NCBI GenBank assembly: GCA_012964845.1 | Contig: DTTG01000123.1 | Location: 1-29,983, forward strand | Source: Fidelibacterota bacterium | Lineage (GTDB): Bacteria > Fidelibacterota > Marinisomatia > SCGC-AAA003-L08 > D37C17 | Direction: 5' to 3' | DNA length: 29,983 nucleotides | Shown: positions 1-8,663 of the stretch, piece after piece | Position numbering within the stretch: position 1 is the first letter of the stretch | Layout of the letters: the number at the start of each line of letters is the position of its first letter | Program-made: the position numbers and the translations under genes | The notes under the pieces: generated by a model | Told to the model about the DNA's origin: nothing | Database searches by the model: none | The model's input: only the letters and a program-made list of their open reading frames with translations

Positions 1-121
1 CAGTAATTAGCAAGCGAGTTATTCGATTTTCATCCCCAGATTGAAATCGCTTCTGTTCACAACAATTTTTATATTTTTTTCCACTGCCGCATGGACAGGG
101 ATCATTTCGATTTGTTTTCAT
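1..121 (-). CDS. SEC-C motif protein, N-terminal fragment (cut by window edge)
   Basis: The first 40 codons of a minus-strand gene are present; the rest lies left of the window. The start is the ATG whose complement is at 119-121. The product begins [20 protein letters not shown] and another Cys follows at once. This is a complete SEC-C motif, the Cys-rich zinc-binding element found at the C-terminus of SecA and in many small or TPR-containing proteins. Here it sits at the very N-terminus, an arrangement seen in stand-alone SEC-C proteins, so this is not SecA itself. No clear Shine-Dalgarno precedes the ATG. The function of the full protein cannot be read from this fragment. It is divergent from the dehydrogenase gene at 441. 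Confidence 0.85.
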   Translation of the reverse strand, partial: MKTNRNDPCPCGSGKKYKNCCEQKRFQSGDENRITRLLIT

Positions 122-198
122 AGGGAAAGATTAAAACGAAAATTTAAATGAGAACAACATAAGATTATAATTGTTAATTATGAATTGTAAGTTGATTA

Positions 199-212
199 TG
201 GTTGCTCAACCA
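199..212. repeat. Interrupted palindrome TGGTTG-CT-CAACCA
   Basis: Six-base arms pair perfectly around a 2-nt centre. The element overlaps the putative -35 box at 202-207, the geometry of a repressor operator. No regulator can be named; chance occurrence is possible. Confidence 0.4.
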
Positions 213-229
213 ATTATGAACTTTATACT
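202..229 (+). promoter_or_regulatory. Possible promoter for the P5C dehydrogenase operon
   Basis: TTGCTC at 202-207 and TATACT at 224-229 are spaced by 16 bp, a fair match to sigma-70 -35/-10 boxes, and the -35 box lies within the palindrome at 199-212. The site is about 210 bp upstream of the start codon, which would give a long leader. FCB bacteria often use different promoter consensus sequences, so this is weak. Confidence 0.25.
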
Positions 230-380
230 CAGACACTTAGGCACTAAAAAGAATAGTGCATAGTAAATGACGAGTAGGGATTAGTGAAATTCAAATCAGT
301 GACTTTGTAACTTTGCAACTCTTTGCCTCAATCTCCAACTAAATTCTTGTTCTCCAAAACCCATACAAAGTAAATTTCCA

Positions 381-398
381 CGCTCCAAAATCGGAGCG
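381..398. repeat. GC-rich hairpin CGCTCC-N6-GGAGCG in the leader of the dehydrogenase gene
   Basis: Two perfect 6-base GC-rich arms (381-386 and 393-398) flank a 6-nt AT-rich loop, about 40 bp before the start codon at 441. It is the only GC-rich structure in the intergenic region. A clean T-tract is missing (the 3' side reads CTTTCATT), so it is not a standard intrinsic terminator. It may be a leader hairpin or an operator. Confidence 0.4.
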
Positions 399-440
399 CT
401 TTCATTAAAATCATTATTTATCATTAAACGGAATTAAACC

Positions 441-2072
441 ATGGAAGAAATTACTCTAGAAATACCCTCTGCTGTAAATGAACCTATCCGGGATTATACC
501 CCCGGTTCTCCAGAAAGTATCAGTCTTAAATCCAAATTAGCCGAAATGGAAAATGAGTCCTATGACATCCCCATCATCATTGGCGGCAAAGAAATTTTTA
601 CAGGCAATAAGGAACAATGCCGCAAACCCCATGACCACCAAGATATTTTGGCTGATTACCATAAAGCCGGAGCGGAGGAAGTACATCAAGCTATTGATAC
701 TGCGCTGGAAGCGTGGCATTCATGGTCTAACACTCCTCTTCAAGAAAGAACGATTATTTTTCGTAGAGCCGCTGAATTATTAGCTGGACCATGGCGCGAT
801 ACCATCAATGCTGCCACCATGCTCAGCCAGAGTAAAAATGTATTTCAAGCTGAAATTGATGCAGCCTGTGAACTGATAGACTTTTTCAATTTCAACTGTC
901 AGTTTGCTGAAGAAATTTGTAACAATCAACCCCTCATTTCACCAGAAGGGATGCACAACAGCTTGGAATATCGTGCCTTAGAAGGGTTTGTATTTGCTGT
1001 ATCCCCATTTAATTTCACCTCAATTGCAGGCAATCTGCCCTCAGCCCCTGCCCTAATGGGTAATGTGGCGCTTTGGAAGCCCGCCTCCTCATCCGTGTAT
1101 TCAGGATATTTTATAATGAAACTTCTCCAGGAAGCTGGATTGCCCGATGGGGTAATAAACTTTCTCCCTGGATCTGGAGGTGAAGTGGGTAATCCGGTTA
1201 TGGACAGCCCTCATTTGGCAGGAATCCACTTTACCGGTTCAACAGCAGTGTTCCAGGGAATGTGGAAACGGATTGGAGATAATATTTCAACCTACCATAC
1301 CTATCCACGCATCGTGGGCGAAACTGGCGGTAAAGATTTCATACTTGCCCATGAATCTGCAGATCCAGCAGCATTGGCAACTGCTATGGTGAGGGGCGCA
1401 TTTGAATATCAGGGACAGAAATGCTCGGCTGCTTCCCGCTGCTATATTCCAGAATCACTTTGGGATGACGTTAAAGAGAAATATCTTTCTCAAGTGGCTG
1501 ATATTAAAATGGGTGATGTGATTGATTTCTCAAATTTTATGAATGCTGTCATTGATGAAGCGTCTTTTGACAATATTTCCAGCTATATTGATTATGCTAA
1601 AAACTCATCTGAAGCGGAAATAATTTCAGGTGGCGGGTATGATAAAACAAAAGGTTACTTTATTGAACCTACAACTATTCTTACCACAAATGCCTATTTT
1701 AAAACCATGGAAGAAGAGATTTTTGGACCAGTTCTCACTATTTATCTGTACAATGAATCCTGGGATGATATATGTACCATTGTCGATGTAACATCCCCTT
1801 ATAGTCTCACAGGTGCTATATTTGCTAAAGATAAAAAAGCTGTGGATTCTGGGAGAAAAATGCTTTCTCAATCTGCTGGGAATTTCTACATCAATGATAA
1901 GCCCTCTGGTGCAGTTGTGGGTCAACAGCCATTTGGGGGAAGCCGGGCATCGGGAACAAATGATAAGGCCGGATCACCACTGAATTTATATCGTTGGATT
2001 TCCCTTCGAACTGTGAAAGAAACCTTTGATCCACCAACAGATTACCGTTATCCATTTATGGGTGAAAATTAA
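441..2072 (+). CDS. pruA: L-glutamate gamma-semialdehyde (1-pyrroline-5-carboxylate) dehydrogenase
   Basis: NAD-dependent oxidation of glutamate semialdehyde (open form of P5C) to glutamate, the second step of proline breakdown. The 543-aa protein is a full-length aldehyde dehydrogenase of the ALDH4 type. Visible elements: the SPFNF segment at 188-192, KPAS at 213-216, the NAD-site FTGST at 264-268, general-base Glu294 in GETGGKDF, catalytic Cys328 in GQKCSAASR, the EEIFGPV region, and GQQPFGG near the C-terminus. The sequence resembles mitochondrial ALDH4A1 and stand-alone bacterial P5CDH; there is no fused PutA proline dehydrogenase domain, and no proline dehydrogenase gene is in the window. 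The start at 441 has only a weak ribosome site but fits the length of the family. It is first in a plus-strand series with carbamate kinase 52 bp downstream. The symbol rocA would serve equally. Confidence 0.93.
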   Translation: MEEITLEIPSAVNEPIRDYTPGSPESISLKSKLAEMENESYDIPIIIGGKEIFTGNKEQCRKPHDHQDILADYHKAGAEEVHQAIDTALEAWHSWSNTPLQERTIIFRRAAELLAGPWRDTINAATMLSQSKNVFQAEIDAACELIDFFNFNCQFAEEICNNQPLISPEGMHNSLEYRALEGFVFAVSPFNFTSIAGNLPSAPALMGNVALWKPASSSVYSGYFIMKLLQEAGLPDGVINFLPGSGGEVGNPVMDSPHLAGIHFTGSTAVFQGMWKRIGDNISTYHTYPRIVGETGGKDFILAHESADPAALATAMVRGAFEYQGQKCSAASRCYIPESLWDDVKEKYLSQVADIKMGDVIDFSNFMNAVIDEASFDNISSYIDYAKNSSEAEIISGGGYDKTKGYFIEPTTILTTNAYFKTMEEEIFGPVLTIYLYNESWDDICTIVDVTSPYSLTGAIFAKDKKAVDSGRKMLSQSAGNFYINDKPSGAVVGQQPFGGSRASGTNDKAGSPLNLYRWISLRTVKETFDPPTDYRYPFMGEN

Positions 2073-2124
2073 TTATAATACTGTTTTTTTCTAAATCTAA
2101 TTAATTGCAGTTTGACAGGTATTG

Positions 2125-3075
2125 ATGGCTGATAATAAAACCGTTATGATTGCGCTTGGAGGCAATGCATTATCGCCCAAGTCTGAAGCTGGTACCATTA
2201 ATCAACAGTTCAAGCATACAAAAAATAGCCTTAAAGGTGTGATGCACTTTGTTCAGGCTGGCTATAATATCTGTATCACTCATGGAAATGGTCCACAAGT
2301 TGGTGCAGAACTTTCCAGAAATGAGATTGCTGCTGAGAAAGTACCCCCTCTCCCTCTTGGAGTTTTGGTTGCCAATACCCAGGGTGCCATGGGATATATG
2401 ATTCAGCAATCCCTACAGAATGCTCTATATAATGTAGATTCTAATCGGGAAGTAGTTTCATTTATATCTCAAATGAAGGTTGATGGAAACGACCCGGCAA
2501 TTGATAATCCATCAAAATTTATTGGTATTTCTTATGATGATAAACAAGCCCACAAATATATGGATAAATATGGTTGGGATATGAAAGAGCAGGAACCGGG
2601 ATTGTGGAGACGAGTGGTGCCCTCCCCTGCTCCGCTTTACATTTTTAATGGAAAGTCTATCAAACATTTAGTGGATTTTGGCACCATAGTCATTGCTGGC
2701 GGTGGTGGTGGCATTCCTGCCTATAATTTAGAAGATGGATCACTTGAAGGATTGGATGGCGTAATTGACAAAGACATGACGGCAGCATTGCTGGGAAGAA
2801 TCATTAAAGCACAGGAACTATTTATTATAACGGATGTAGATAATATCTATTTGAATTTCAAAACTGATTCGCAGGAAATAATAAGAAATACTACTGCCAA
2901 AGATATGGAAGGCTGGCTCAAAGATGGTCAATTCTGGCGGGGAACAATGGAACCAAAAATAAAAGCTGCACTCTACTTTTTAAACCATCACGGTGAAGAA
3001 GTAATTATTACATCCATTGAAAATATTGGGAAAGCGATTCAGAAGCAGGCAGGCACTCGAATACTTAAAAATTAA
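2125..3075 (+). CDS. arcC: Carbamate kinase
   Basis: Interconverts carbamoyl phosphate + ADP with carbamate + ATP; in fermenters this harvests ATP from arginine, citrulline or purine breakdown. The 316-aa product has the amino-acid-kinase fold signatures of this family: IALGGNAL at 9-16, THGNGPQVG at 52-60, VVPSPAP at 164-170, AGGGGGIP at 191-198, the [13 protein letters not shown] block at 211-223, and ITDVDN at 235-240. Length matches the usual ~310 aa. I chose ATG 2125 over an adjacent TTG at 2122 because AGG at 2117-2119 lies 5 nt from the ATG. No arginine deiminase, ornithine carbamoyltransferase or allantoin-pathway gene is nearby, so the carbamoyl-phosphate source is unknown. It lies 11 bp before sucC and is probably co-transcribed with it. 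Confidence 0.93.
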   Translation: MADNKTVMIALGGNALSPKSEAGTINQQFKHTKNSLKGVMHFVQAGYNICITHGNGPQVGAELSRNEIAAEKVPPLPLGVLVANTQGAMGYMIQQSLQNALYNVDSNREVVSFISQMKVDGNDPAIDNPSKFIGISYDDKQAHKYMDKYGWDMKEQEPGLWRRVVPSPAPLYIFNGKSIKHLVDFGTIVIAGGGGGIPAYNLEDGSLEGLDGVIDKDMTAALLGRIIKAQELFIITDVDNIYLNFKTDSQEIIRNTTAKDMEGWLKDGQFWRGTMEPKIKAALYFLNHHGEEVIITSIENIGKAIQKQAGTRILKN

Positions 3076-3086
3076 TTGAGGAAAAT

Positions 3087-4256
3087 ATGAAAATACACGA
3101 ATACCAGGGCAAAGAGCTCTTTCGTAATGCGGGAGTTCCAGTTCCAAATGGATTCCCTGCATTTAGTGTAGAAGAAGCAATGGAAGCATATAAGAAACTG
3201 GACACTGACCGGGTTGTTGTAAAAGCACAAATTCATGCCGGAGGTAGAGGCAAGGGTGGTGGTGTTAAACTCGCAAATGGAGCTGAAGAAGTCCAAAAAT
3301 ATGCCAATGACATCTATGGCATGAATCTCATTACCCATCAAACGGGTCCTGAGGGGAAATGCGTACAACGCCTTTTGATTGAAGAAGCCTCTGATATTGC
3401 TCGGGAATTATATGCGGGCATTGTCTTAGATAGAAGCAGCGGCAAATTTGTATTTATGGTTTCATCTGAAGGCGGTGTTGAAATTGAAAAAGTGGCGGCT
3501 GAAACCCCTGAAAAAATAATTAAAGAATGGATTGAACCCAATCAGGATTTAAAACAATTTCAGGCTCGTAAACTTGCTTTCGCACTTGGACTGTCCGGAG
3601 TACAGATCAAACATGCAGTGAAAACATTTTTATCCCTCTGGAAAGTGTTTAAATCTTACGACTGCTCCCTTATGGAAATTAATCCCCTGGTGGTAACAAA
3701 ATCTGATGAGGTTATAGCTTTAGATTCAAAAATAAATTTTGATGACAATGCACTATTTCGCCATAAAGATATTCAGGAAATGCGCGATTTGTCTGAAGAA
3801 GAACCCTCTGAAGTTGAAGCAGATTCTTTTAACCTGAATTATATAAAACTGGATGGAAATGTGGGCTGTATGGTAAACGGTGCAGGATTAGCAATGGGAA
3901 CCATGGATATAATTAAATTGTATGGCGGGGAACCGGCAAACTTTTTAGATGTTGGGGGTGTGGCAAATGCAGAGACTGTGGCTCATGGATTTAAGATTAT
4001 TTTATCTGATCCAAATGTAAAAAGTATTCTCATTAATATTTTTGGGGGAATTGTTCGTTGTGACCGTGTAGCTCAAGGTGTAATTGATGCTCTCACTCAG
4101 GTAGAAGTTGCAATTCCTGTTGTGATTAGACTTGAGGGCACAAATGCAATTGAAGCCAGAGATCTATTAAAAGAAGCAGAACATAATTTTATTGTTGCAA
4201 ATAGTTTAGCTGATGCCGCTGAAAAAGCAGTAAAAGCAACAGGGGAGGAGAATTAA
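3087..4256 (+). CDS. sucC: Succinyl-CoA synthetase (ADP/GDP-forming), beta subunit
   Basis: Nucleotide-binding subunit of the TCA-cycle enzyme that converts succinyl-CoA, phosphate and NDP to succinate, CoA and NTP. At 389 aa it matches the family (~388). The N-terminal ATP-grasp domain starts at the usual [12 protein letters not shown] and includes [14 protein letters not shown] at 46-59 and the metal-site EINP at 197-200. The C-terminal CoA-ligase domain has [11 protein letters not shown] at 264-274, [12 protein letters not shown] at 280-291 and the IFGGIVRCD block. GAGG about 6 nt before the ATG is a good ribosome site. Its stop codon is immediately followed by the sucD start (4257), so the two subunits are very likely translationally coupled. 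ADP versus GDP preference cannot be told by eye. Confidence 0.97.
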   Translation: MKIHEYQGKELFRNAGVPVPNGFPAFSVEEAMEAYKKLDTDRVVVKAQIHAGGRGKGGGVKLANGAEEVQKYANDIYGMNLITHQTGPEGKCVQRLLIEEASDIARELYAGIVLDRSSGKFVFMVSSEGGVEIEKVAAETPEKIIKEWIEPNQDLKQFQARKLAFALGLSGVQIKHAVKTFLSLWKVFKSYDCSLMEINPLVVTKSDEVIALDSKINFDDNALFRHKDIQEMRDLSEEEPSEVEADSFNLNYIKLDGNVGCMVNGAGLAMGTMDIIKLYGGEPANFLDVGGVANAETVAHGFKIILSDPNVKSILINIFGGIVRCDRVAQGVIDALTQVEVAIPVVIRLEGTNAIEARDLLKEAEHNFIVANSLADAAEKAVKATGEEN

Positions 4257-5150
4257 ATGAGTATCTTAATCAATAATGACACCAAATTAGTTGTTCAGGG
4301 AATCACAGGAAAAGAAGGCGCATTTCATACCAAACAGATGGTGGAATACGGAACCCAAATTGTTGCCGGAGTGACACCTGGAAAGGGCGGACAAAAAGAT
4401 GACAATGGAATTCCTATTTTTAACACGGTGGAAAATGCTGTTACTGAAACCGGAGCAAATGCCTCTGTAATTTTTGTTCCTCCCCCATTTGCTGCTGATG
4501 CCTGCCTCGAATCCATCGATGCCGGAGTTGACCTCATCGTCTGTATTACAGAGGGCATCCCCACAATGGATATGCTTCCTGTGAAAGAGGCGTTAGATAA
4601 TTCTCACACGCGAATGATTGGTCCAAATTGCCCTGGTATTATCACCCCGGGTGAATGTAAAATTGGCATTATGCCTGGCTTTATCCATAAACCCCACGGA
4701 AATGTAGGGGTAATTTCTCGATCAGGCACACTGACCTATGAAGCGGTACATCAATTAACAGAGCAGGGAATTGGGCAATCTACCTGTATTGGAATAGGCG
4801 GTGATCCCATAATTGGAACTACTTTTATTGACTTGCTTTCATTATTCAAAGATGACCCCCAAACGGATGGAGTTGTGATGATAGGTGAAATTGGCGGAAG
4901 TGCCGAAGAAGAAGCAGCTCAATGGATGCAAAACAATAATTTTGATAAATCAGTGGTAGCATTTATTGCCGGACAAACAGCACCTCCAGGGCGACGCATG
5001 GGTCACGCAGGAGCAATAATTGCAGGCGGCAAAGGAACTGCAGCAGATAAAATGGAATCCCTGAGAAATGCAGGAATTGCAGTTTGCGACAGTCCCGCAG
5101 AAATCGGAAAAACTATGGCAAATTCATTACAATCAAAAATGACCGTATAA
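4257..5150 (+). CDS. sucD: Succinyl-CoA synthetase, alpha subunit
   Basis: CoA-binding and phosphohistidine-bearing partner of SucC. The 297-aa protein starts with the Rossmann CoA-binding domain ([13 protein letters not shown] at 12-24), has the conserved [11 protein letters not shown] at 121-131, SRSGTLTYE at 154-162 and, in the C-terminal ligase domain, [10 protein letters not shown], in which His250 is the expected phosphorylated histidine. Length is typical (~290). The ribosome site (GGGGAGGAG) lies in the last codons of sucC. The full C-terminus is present and nothing looks degraded. Confidence 0.97.
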   Translation: MSILINNDTKLVVQGITGKEGAFHTKQMVEYGTQIVAGVTPGKGGQKDDNGIPIFNTVENAVTETGANASVIFVPPPFAADACLESIDAGVDLIVCITEGIPTMDMLPVKEALDNSHTRMIGPNCPGIITPGECKIGIMPGFIHKPHGNVGVISRSGTLTYEAVHQLTEQGIGQSTCIGIGGDPIIGTTFIDLLSLFKDDPQTDGVVMIGEIGGSAEEEAAQWMQNNNFDKSVVAFIAGQTAPPGRRMGHAGAIIAGGKGTAADKMESLRNAGIAVCDSPAEIGKTMANSLQSKMTV

Positions 5151-5166
5151 TTAAGGAAAAGAAAAC

Positions 5167-5592
5167 ATGTCGAACTTAACATTCGCAATTATTAAACCAG
5201 ATGCAGTAAAAAATGGAAATACCGGGAAAATCTATGACCGAATTATTTCCGCAGGATTCAAAATATTAGGTGCTAAACTCATTAGAATGACGCTTGCTCA
5301 GGCACAGGGTTTTTATGCAATTCATGAGGGAAAACCATTTTATGACGAATTAACTGATTTTATGTCTTCCAGCCAGTCAATGGTTTTGGCATTAGAAAAA
5401 GATAATGCAGTTTCAGCCTGGCGGGAAACTATTGGCGCAACAAACCCTGAAGAAGCTGCAGAAGGTACCATTCGCCGTGATTTTGCAACCAGCATAGGAG
5501 AAAACGCGGTGCATGGCTCAGATTCAGATGAGAATGCCAAAAAAGAAATAGGATTTTTCTTTTCAAAGTCTGAACTTATTACCAATCAATAA
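5167..5592 (+). CDS. ndk: Nucleoside diphosphate kinase
   Basis: Transfers the gamma phosphate of ATP to other nucleoside diphosphates through a phosphohistidine. The 141-aa product has FAIIKPDAVKNG at 6-17, the substrate-site RRDFA at 103-107 and the active-site NAVHGSDS with His116; length matches bacterial Ndk (~140-150). AAGGAAAAG precedes the ATG at good spacing. Being 16 bp after sucD makes functional sense: Ndk can equilibrate whichever NTP succinyl-CoA synthetase forms with the rest of the pool. Linkage of ndk to sucCD is known in several bacteria. Confidence 0.97.
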   Translation: MSNLTFAIIKPDAVKNGNTGKIYDRIISAGFKILGAKLIRMTLAQAQGFYAIHEGKPFYDELTDFMSSSQSMVLALEKDNAVSAWRETIGATNPEEAAEGTIRRDFATSIGENAVHGSDSDENAKKEIGFFFSKSELITNQ

Positions 5593-5603
5593 GGTTAATA
5601 TTT

Positions 5604-6338
5604 GTGCAAAAACTAATTCACTTTGCAATTCTACTTGTATTCACAGCCTGTGGATCAAACCCCGATTATCAGGAAGTAATGGTTAACAAAACCGTAAAGG
5701 TATTTTCACAGGATTACCATGATGATGCTGAAAACTATACCTTCAAATGGGAATCTCCGGCGGGTCCATCCAAGATTGCAGTACCCTTTGATTTAAAAAA
5801 TGACATGCTTATTTTTTCACCGGAATTAGAGGGTGACTATCAAATCCACCTCTCTATCACAGATATTTCTGACGATGTTATTGCAGAAGAGCTGTTTTAT
5901 TATAGAGCCATTGCCGAGACATTAGAAGTTGCCATTGCAATTGCAAAACCTGAGCTTGAAATTGACGAGCATCCATCAACTGTAATAAAACCAACTAAAA
6001 AGAAGAAAAGGTCTAATAAAGAAAAAGGGAAACGATCAAATCCAGCGAAAAAACAGAAAAAAAAGAATGTTATAAAGAATAAGGATATTCATTACACTAT
6101 TCAAGTGGCAGCATGGCCTTCTTTAGAACTTGCACGTATAGACCAATTGAAACTTATTGAAGAAGGTTTAGATGCTTATATTCAACGACATTACAGAAAT
6201 AAAAGAGATGAAGTTTGGTACCGTGTTAGAATTGGTAATTTTACAAATAAAAATAAAGCTCAGAAAATCCAAGATCAAATTGAATCAATCACCCACGCAA
6301 AAACCTGGCTAGATATCATTCCTTCAGAAAAGAAATAG
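5604..6338 (+). CDS. SPOR-domain lipoprotein (probable)
   Basis: A 244-aa envelope protein starting at GTG 5604, with AAGG at 5591-5594 overlapping the ndk stop. Residues 1-16 form a hydrophobic signal ending LVFTAC, a plausible but imperfect lipobox with Cys16 (Phe at -3 is unusual). Residues ~25-105 have a beta-rich, PKD-like pattern (YTFKWESP, GDYQIHLSITD). Residues ~129-160 are an extreme Lys-rich linker. Residues ~161-240 (IHYTIQVAAW ... YRVRIGNFTNKNKA) match the SPOR domain, which binds septal peptidoglycan stripped of stem peptides. A role at the division site is therefore likely by family, though no specific partner is visible. The Lys-rich segment might also contact polyanions such as cell-wall polymers or membranes. 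The domain calls are firm for SPOR, weaker for the PKD-like part. Confidence 0.8.
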   Translation: MQKLIHFAILLVFTACGSNPDYQEVMVNKTVKVFSQDYHDDAENYTFKWESPAGPSKIAVPFDLKNDMLIFSPELEGDYQIHLSITDISDDVIAEELFYYRAIAETLEVAIAIAKPELEIDEHPSTVIKPTKKKKRSNKEKGKRSNPAKKQKKKNVIKNKDIHYTIQVAAWPSLELARIDQLKLIEEGLDAYIQRHYRNKRDEVWYRVRIGNFTNKNKAQKIQDQIESITHAKTWLDIIPSEKK

Positions 6339-6353
6339 CATTGGACTTTTTCT

Positions 6354-6382
6354 TGTTCACATTACTTTTAATTCCCTAAATT
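6354..6382 (+). promoter_or_regulatory. Possible promoter upstream of rpmF and the fab cluster
   Basis: TTGTTC at 6354-6359 and TAAATT at 6377-6382 are separated by 17 bp, and the 95-bp gap after the SPOR gene is the largest between 2125 and 12517. A promoter here for rpmF and the fatty-acid genes is expected from context; the exact boxes are only weak matches. Confidence 0.3.
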
Positions 6383-6433
6383 TCTTAGCTATGTTAGTTT
6401 GCAAATAACCCAATTTAGAAGGACTTTTTTAAT

Positions 6434-6616
6434 ATGGCATTACCAAAAGGAAAACATTCAAAAGCGCGCAGTCGAAAGCGTAGAACAAACTGGAATTGTG
6501 CTACCCCCCAAGTGGGTGTATGTGCACAATGCAGTCAACCTAAATTACCCTACAGAGCATGTCCAAACTGTGGGTATTATAAAGGACGTCCCGTCATTTC
6601 AGCTCAGGCAAGTTAA
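6434..6616 (+). CDS. rpmF: 50S ribosomal protein L32
   Basis: Small zinc-ribbon protein of the large ribosomal subunit. The 60-aa product starts ALPKGKHSKARSRKRR, the typical basic L32 N-terminus, and has a four-cysteine zinc site, CAQC and CPNC (the C+ form). AGAAGG about 10 nt upstream of the ATG is the ribosome site. Linkage of rpmF with plsX and fabH is widely conserved. In many bacteria a DUF177 (YceD) gene precedes rpmF; here the SPOR lipoprotein gene stands in that place and I see no DUF177 gene. Confidence 0.97.
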   Translation: MALPKGKHSKARSRKRRTNWNCATPQVGVCAQCSQPKLPYRACPNCGYYKGRPVISAQAS

Positions 6617-6628
6617 GCCTTTCCGCTT

Positions 6629-7675
6629 ATGAAAATAGCATTAGATGTCCTCGGAGGAGACAATGCACCCTTATCAAATATTAAAGGTGCATTTGCCTAC
6701 TTAGATCATTGTGGCGATTCTGCTGCAGAACTTTTACTACTTGGCGATAAACCTCAAATAGAATCTTCTATTAGAGAAATCGGACGAGAAGAATCTGATG
6801 TTTCTATAATCCATACAACGGAAATTGTTGAGATGAATGAGCGGGCATCCAGAATTTTCAGGGAAAAGCCAGACTCCTCTTTAGTAAAATCTATTCAACT
6901 GGTCAAAGATAATGAAGCTCAGGCCGTTGTAAGTGCTGGAAATACAGGCGCTTTATTAACCTCTTCATTATTTTTAATTGGAAAGATTCCCGGAATACGC
7001 AGACCTGCATTTGCTCCCTTTATTCCTACAAATAATGGTGGATTTATCTTATGTGACGCAGGAGCTAATGCTGATAACAAACCACAACATTTGGTACAAT
7101 TTGCTCTAATGGCAAGTGCCTATATTGAACATCTGGAAAACAGGCCTGACCCAAAGGTGGCATTACTGAATATCGGCCGTGAAGAAAATAAGGGAAATGA
7201 ACTCACAACGAATGCATATCCTATGTTAAAAAAACATGTGCGAAATTTTATTGGAAATATTGAATCCAGATATATTTTAGATGGTGAAGCCGATGTTGTA
7301 ATTTGCGATGGATTTACAGGTAACATCGTTCTAAAACTCACCGAAGGAATAATATCTCACCTAATGGGCTGGATTCATGAACGAATTAAGCCCCATGCTA
7401 CCGATAAGGATTTAGCTTCAATATTGACTACTGTTTTTAATGATATCACAAATACATTAGACCATGAGGAATATGGAGCCACTCCATTACTGGGCATCAA
7501 TGGTGTGGTTATGAAATGCCATGGATCATCTACCGACAGAGGAATTAAAAACTCATTAATAGCTGCACAAAAAGCTTTGGAAGAAAACCTGATTGACGAA
7601 ATCGCTGAACGACTTTCCAGGCATAGTGATATTTTTGAAGAAAACAATAAAATAAATGAAACAAACCCAGCTTAA
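6629..7675 (+). CDS. plsX: Phosphate acyltransferase PlsX
   Basis: Makes acyl-phosphate from acyl-ACP, the acyl donor for PlsY in phospholipid synthesis; a peripheral membrane enzyme. The 348-aa protein begins MKIALDVLGGDNAP, equivalent to the usual DAMGGD(N/H)AP with two substitutions, and carries SAGNTGALL, RPAF, LCDAGAN, LLNIGREENKGNE and ICDGFTGNIVLK blocks in the expected order. Length is typical (~330-350). The start is 12 bp after rpmF with no evident ribosome site. Its last 20 bp overlap the start of fabH in another frame, so the two are probably translationally coupled. Confidence 0.96.
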   Translation: MKIALDVLGGDNAPLSNIKGAFAYLDHCGDSAAELLLLGDKPQIESSIREIGREESDVSIIHTTEIVEMNERASRIFREKPDSSLVKSIQLVKDNEAQAVVSAGNTGALLTSSLFLIGKIPGIRRPAFAPFIPTNNGGFILCDAGANADNKPQHLVQFALMASAYIEHLENRPDPKVALLNIGREENKGNELTTNAYPMLKKHVRNFIGNIESRYILDGEADVVICDGFTGNIVLKLTEGIISHLMGWIHERIKPHATDKDLASILTTVFNDITNTLDHEEYGATPLLGINGVVMKCHGSSTDRGIKNSLIAAQKALEENLIDEIAERLSRHSDIFEENNKINETNPA

Positions 7676-8663
7676 AGCAAATATTACAGCCACAGGGAAA
7701 TACCTCCCAAAAGAGGTTTTAACCAACCATGATATGGCAAAACTTGTAGAAACCAGTGATGAGTGGATTCAAACTCGTACCGGCATTCGTGAAAGGCGAA
7801 AAGTACAAAAGGGAGAAGCTACAGTAGATATGTCCACAAATGCTGTTCGTGATCTAATGGAAAGATACGATTTAGATGCCAAAGAAATAGATGCAATAAT
7901 TGTTGCTACAGTAACACCCGATATGATACTCCCCTGTTCAGCTGCCCTGGTTCAAAAAAATATAAATGCTGTGAACGCTTGGGGATATGACCTATCAGCA
8001 GCTTGTTCAGGGTTTTTATTTGGATTGGAATCTGGTGCGGCATTGATTGTATCGGGACGGTGTGAGAAGGTGATAGTAATAGGCGCTGATACTATGAGCT
8101 CCATCTTAAATTATGAAGATCGTAACACCTGTATTCTTTTTGGAGATGGTGCTGGTGCAGTTTTGCTAGAACCATCTGAAGAATTTGGAATAATCGATTC
8201 AGAATTAAGGATTGACGGGACAGGTGGTGAATTTTTAAGAGTCGATGGAGGTGGTAGTTTACATCCGGCCAGCCATGAAACTGTATCAAACAAGCTCCAC
8301 TATGTTAGGCAAGATGGCAAAACAGTTTATAAATTTGCAGTAAGAGGAATGGCTGATATTTCATACGAAGTTGCTGAGCGAAATAATCTCAAAGGGGATG
8401 ATATCTCTTTGTTTATACCACATCAGGCAAATAAACGTATAATTGATGCTGCTGCAAAAAGACTGGGATTAAAAGAATCTCAGGTTATGATCAATATTGA
8501 TACTTATGCAAATACAACATCGGCTACTATTCCTATTTGCATTGCAGAAGTAAGTGAAAAAAATATGCTTAATATTGGAGATAATGTCATTATATCGACT
8601 TTTGGCGCTGGCTTTTCCTGGGGTGCAATGTACTTAAAATGGGGTATGCAGGCTAATGCATAA
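7656..8663 (+). CDS. fabH: 3-oxoacyl-ACP synthase III (FabH)
   Basis: Starts fatty-acid chains by condensing an acyl-CoA with malonyl-ACP. The 335-aa protein shows the complete catalytic triad: Cys117 in SAACSGF, His256 in IPHQAN and Asn286 in YANTTSATIP; SDEWIQTRTGIRERR at 34-48 and GDGAGAVLLEP at 163-173 are also typical. The start at 7656 lies inside the end of plsX and leaves only a short lead before the conserved TATGKYLP, matching other FabH proteins. Its end overlaps fabD by 8 bp. Primer specificity (acetyl versus branched) cannot be read from the motifs. Confidence 0.97.
   Translation: MKQTQLKANITATGKYLPKEVLTNHDMAKLVETSDEWIQTRTGIRERRKVQKGEATVDMSTNAVRDLMERYDLDAKEIDAIIVATVTPDMILPCSAALVQKNINAVNAWGYDLSAACSGFLFGLESGAALIVSGRCEKVIVIGADTMSSILNYEDRNTCILFGDGAGAVLLEPSEEFGIIDSELRIDGTGGEFLRVDGGGSLHPASHETVSNKLHYVRQDGKTVYKFAVRGMADISYEVAERNNLKGDDISLFIPHQANKRIIDAAAKRLGLKESQVMINIDTYANTTSATIPICIAEVSEKNMLNIGDNVIISTFGAGFSWGAMYLKWGMQANA

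Larger units (their letters stand above)
122..440. other. Intergenic region between divergent genes
   Basis: This 319-bp stretch has no convincing ORF or RNA gene. It separates the minus-strand SEC-C gene from the plus-strand dehydrogenase, so it should carry promoters for both. It contains an interrupted palindrome at 199-212, a possible sigma-70-like promoter at 202-229 and a GC-rich hairpin at 381-398, each listed separately. The remainder is AT-rich without structure I can name. Confidence 0.7.

Noticed and set aside
6399..6632. A 77-aa frame overlapping rpmF
   Set aside because: It lies in a different frame from L32 over the same bases; the L32 frame has the zinc-ribbon cysteines and is certain.
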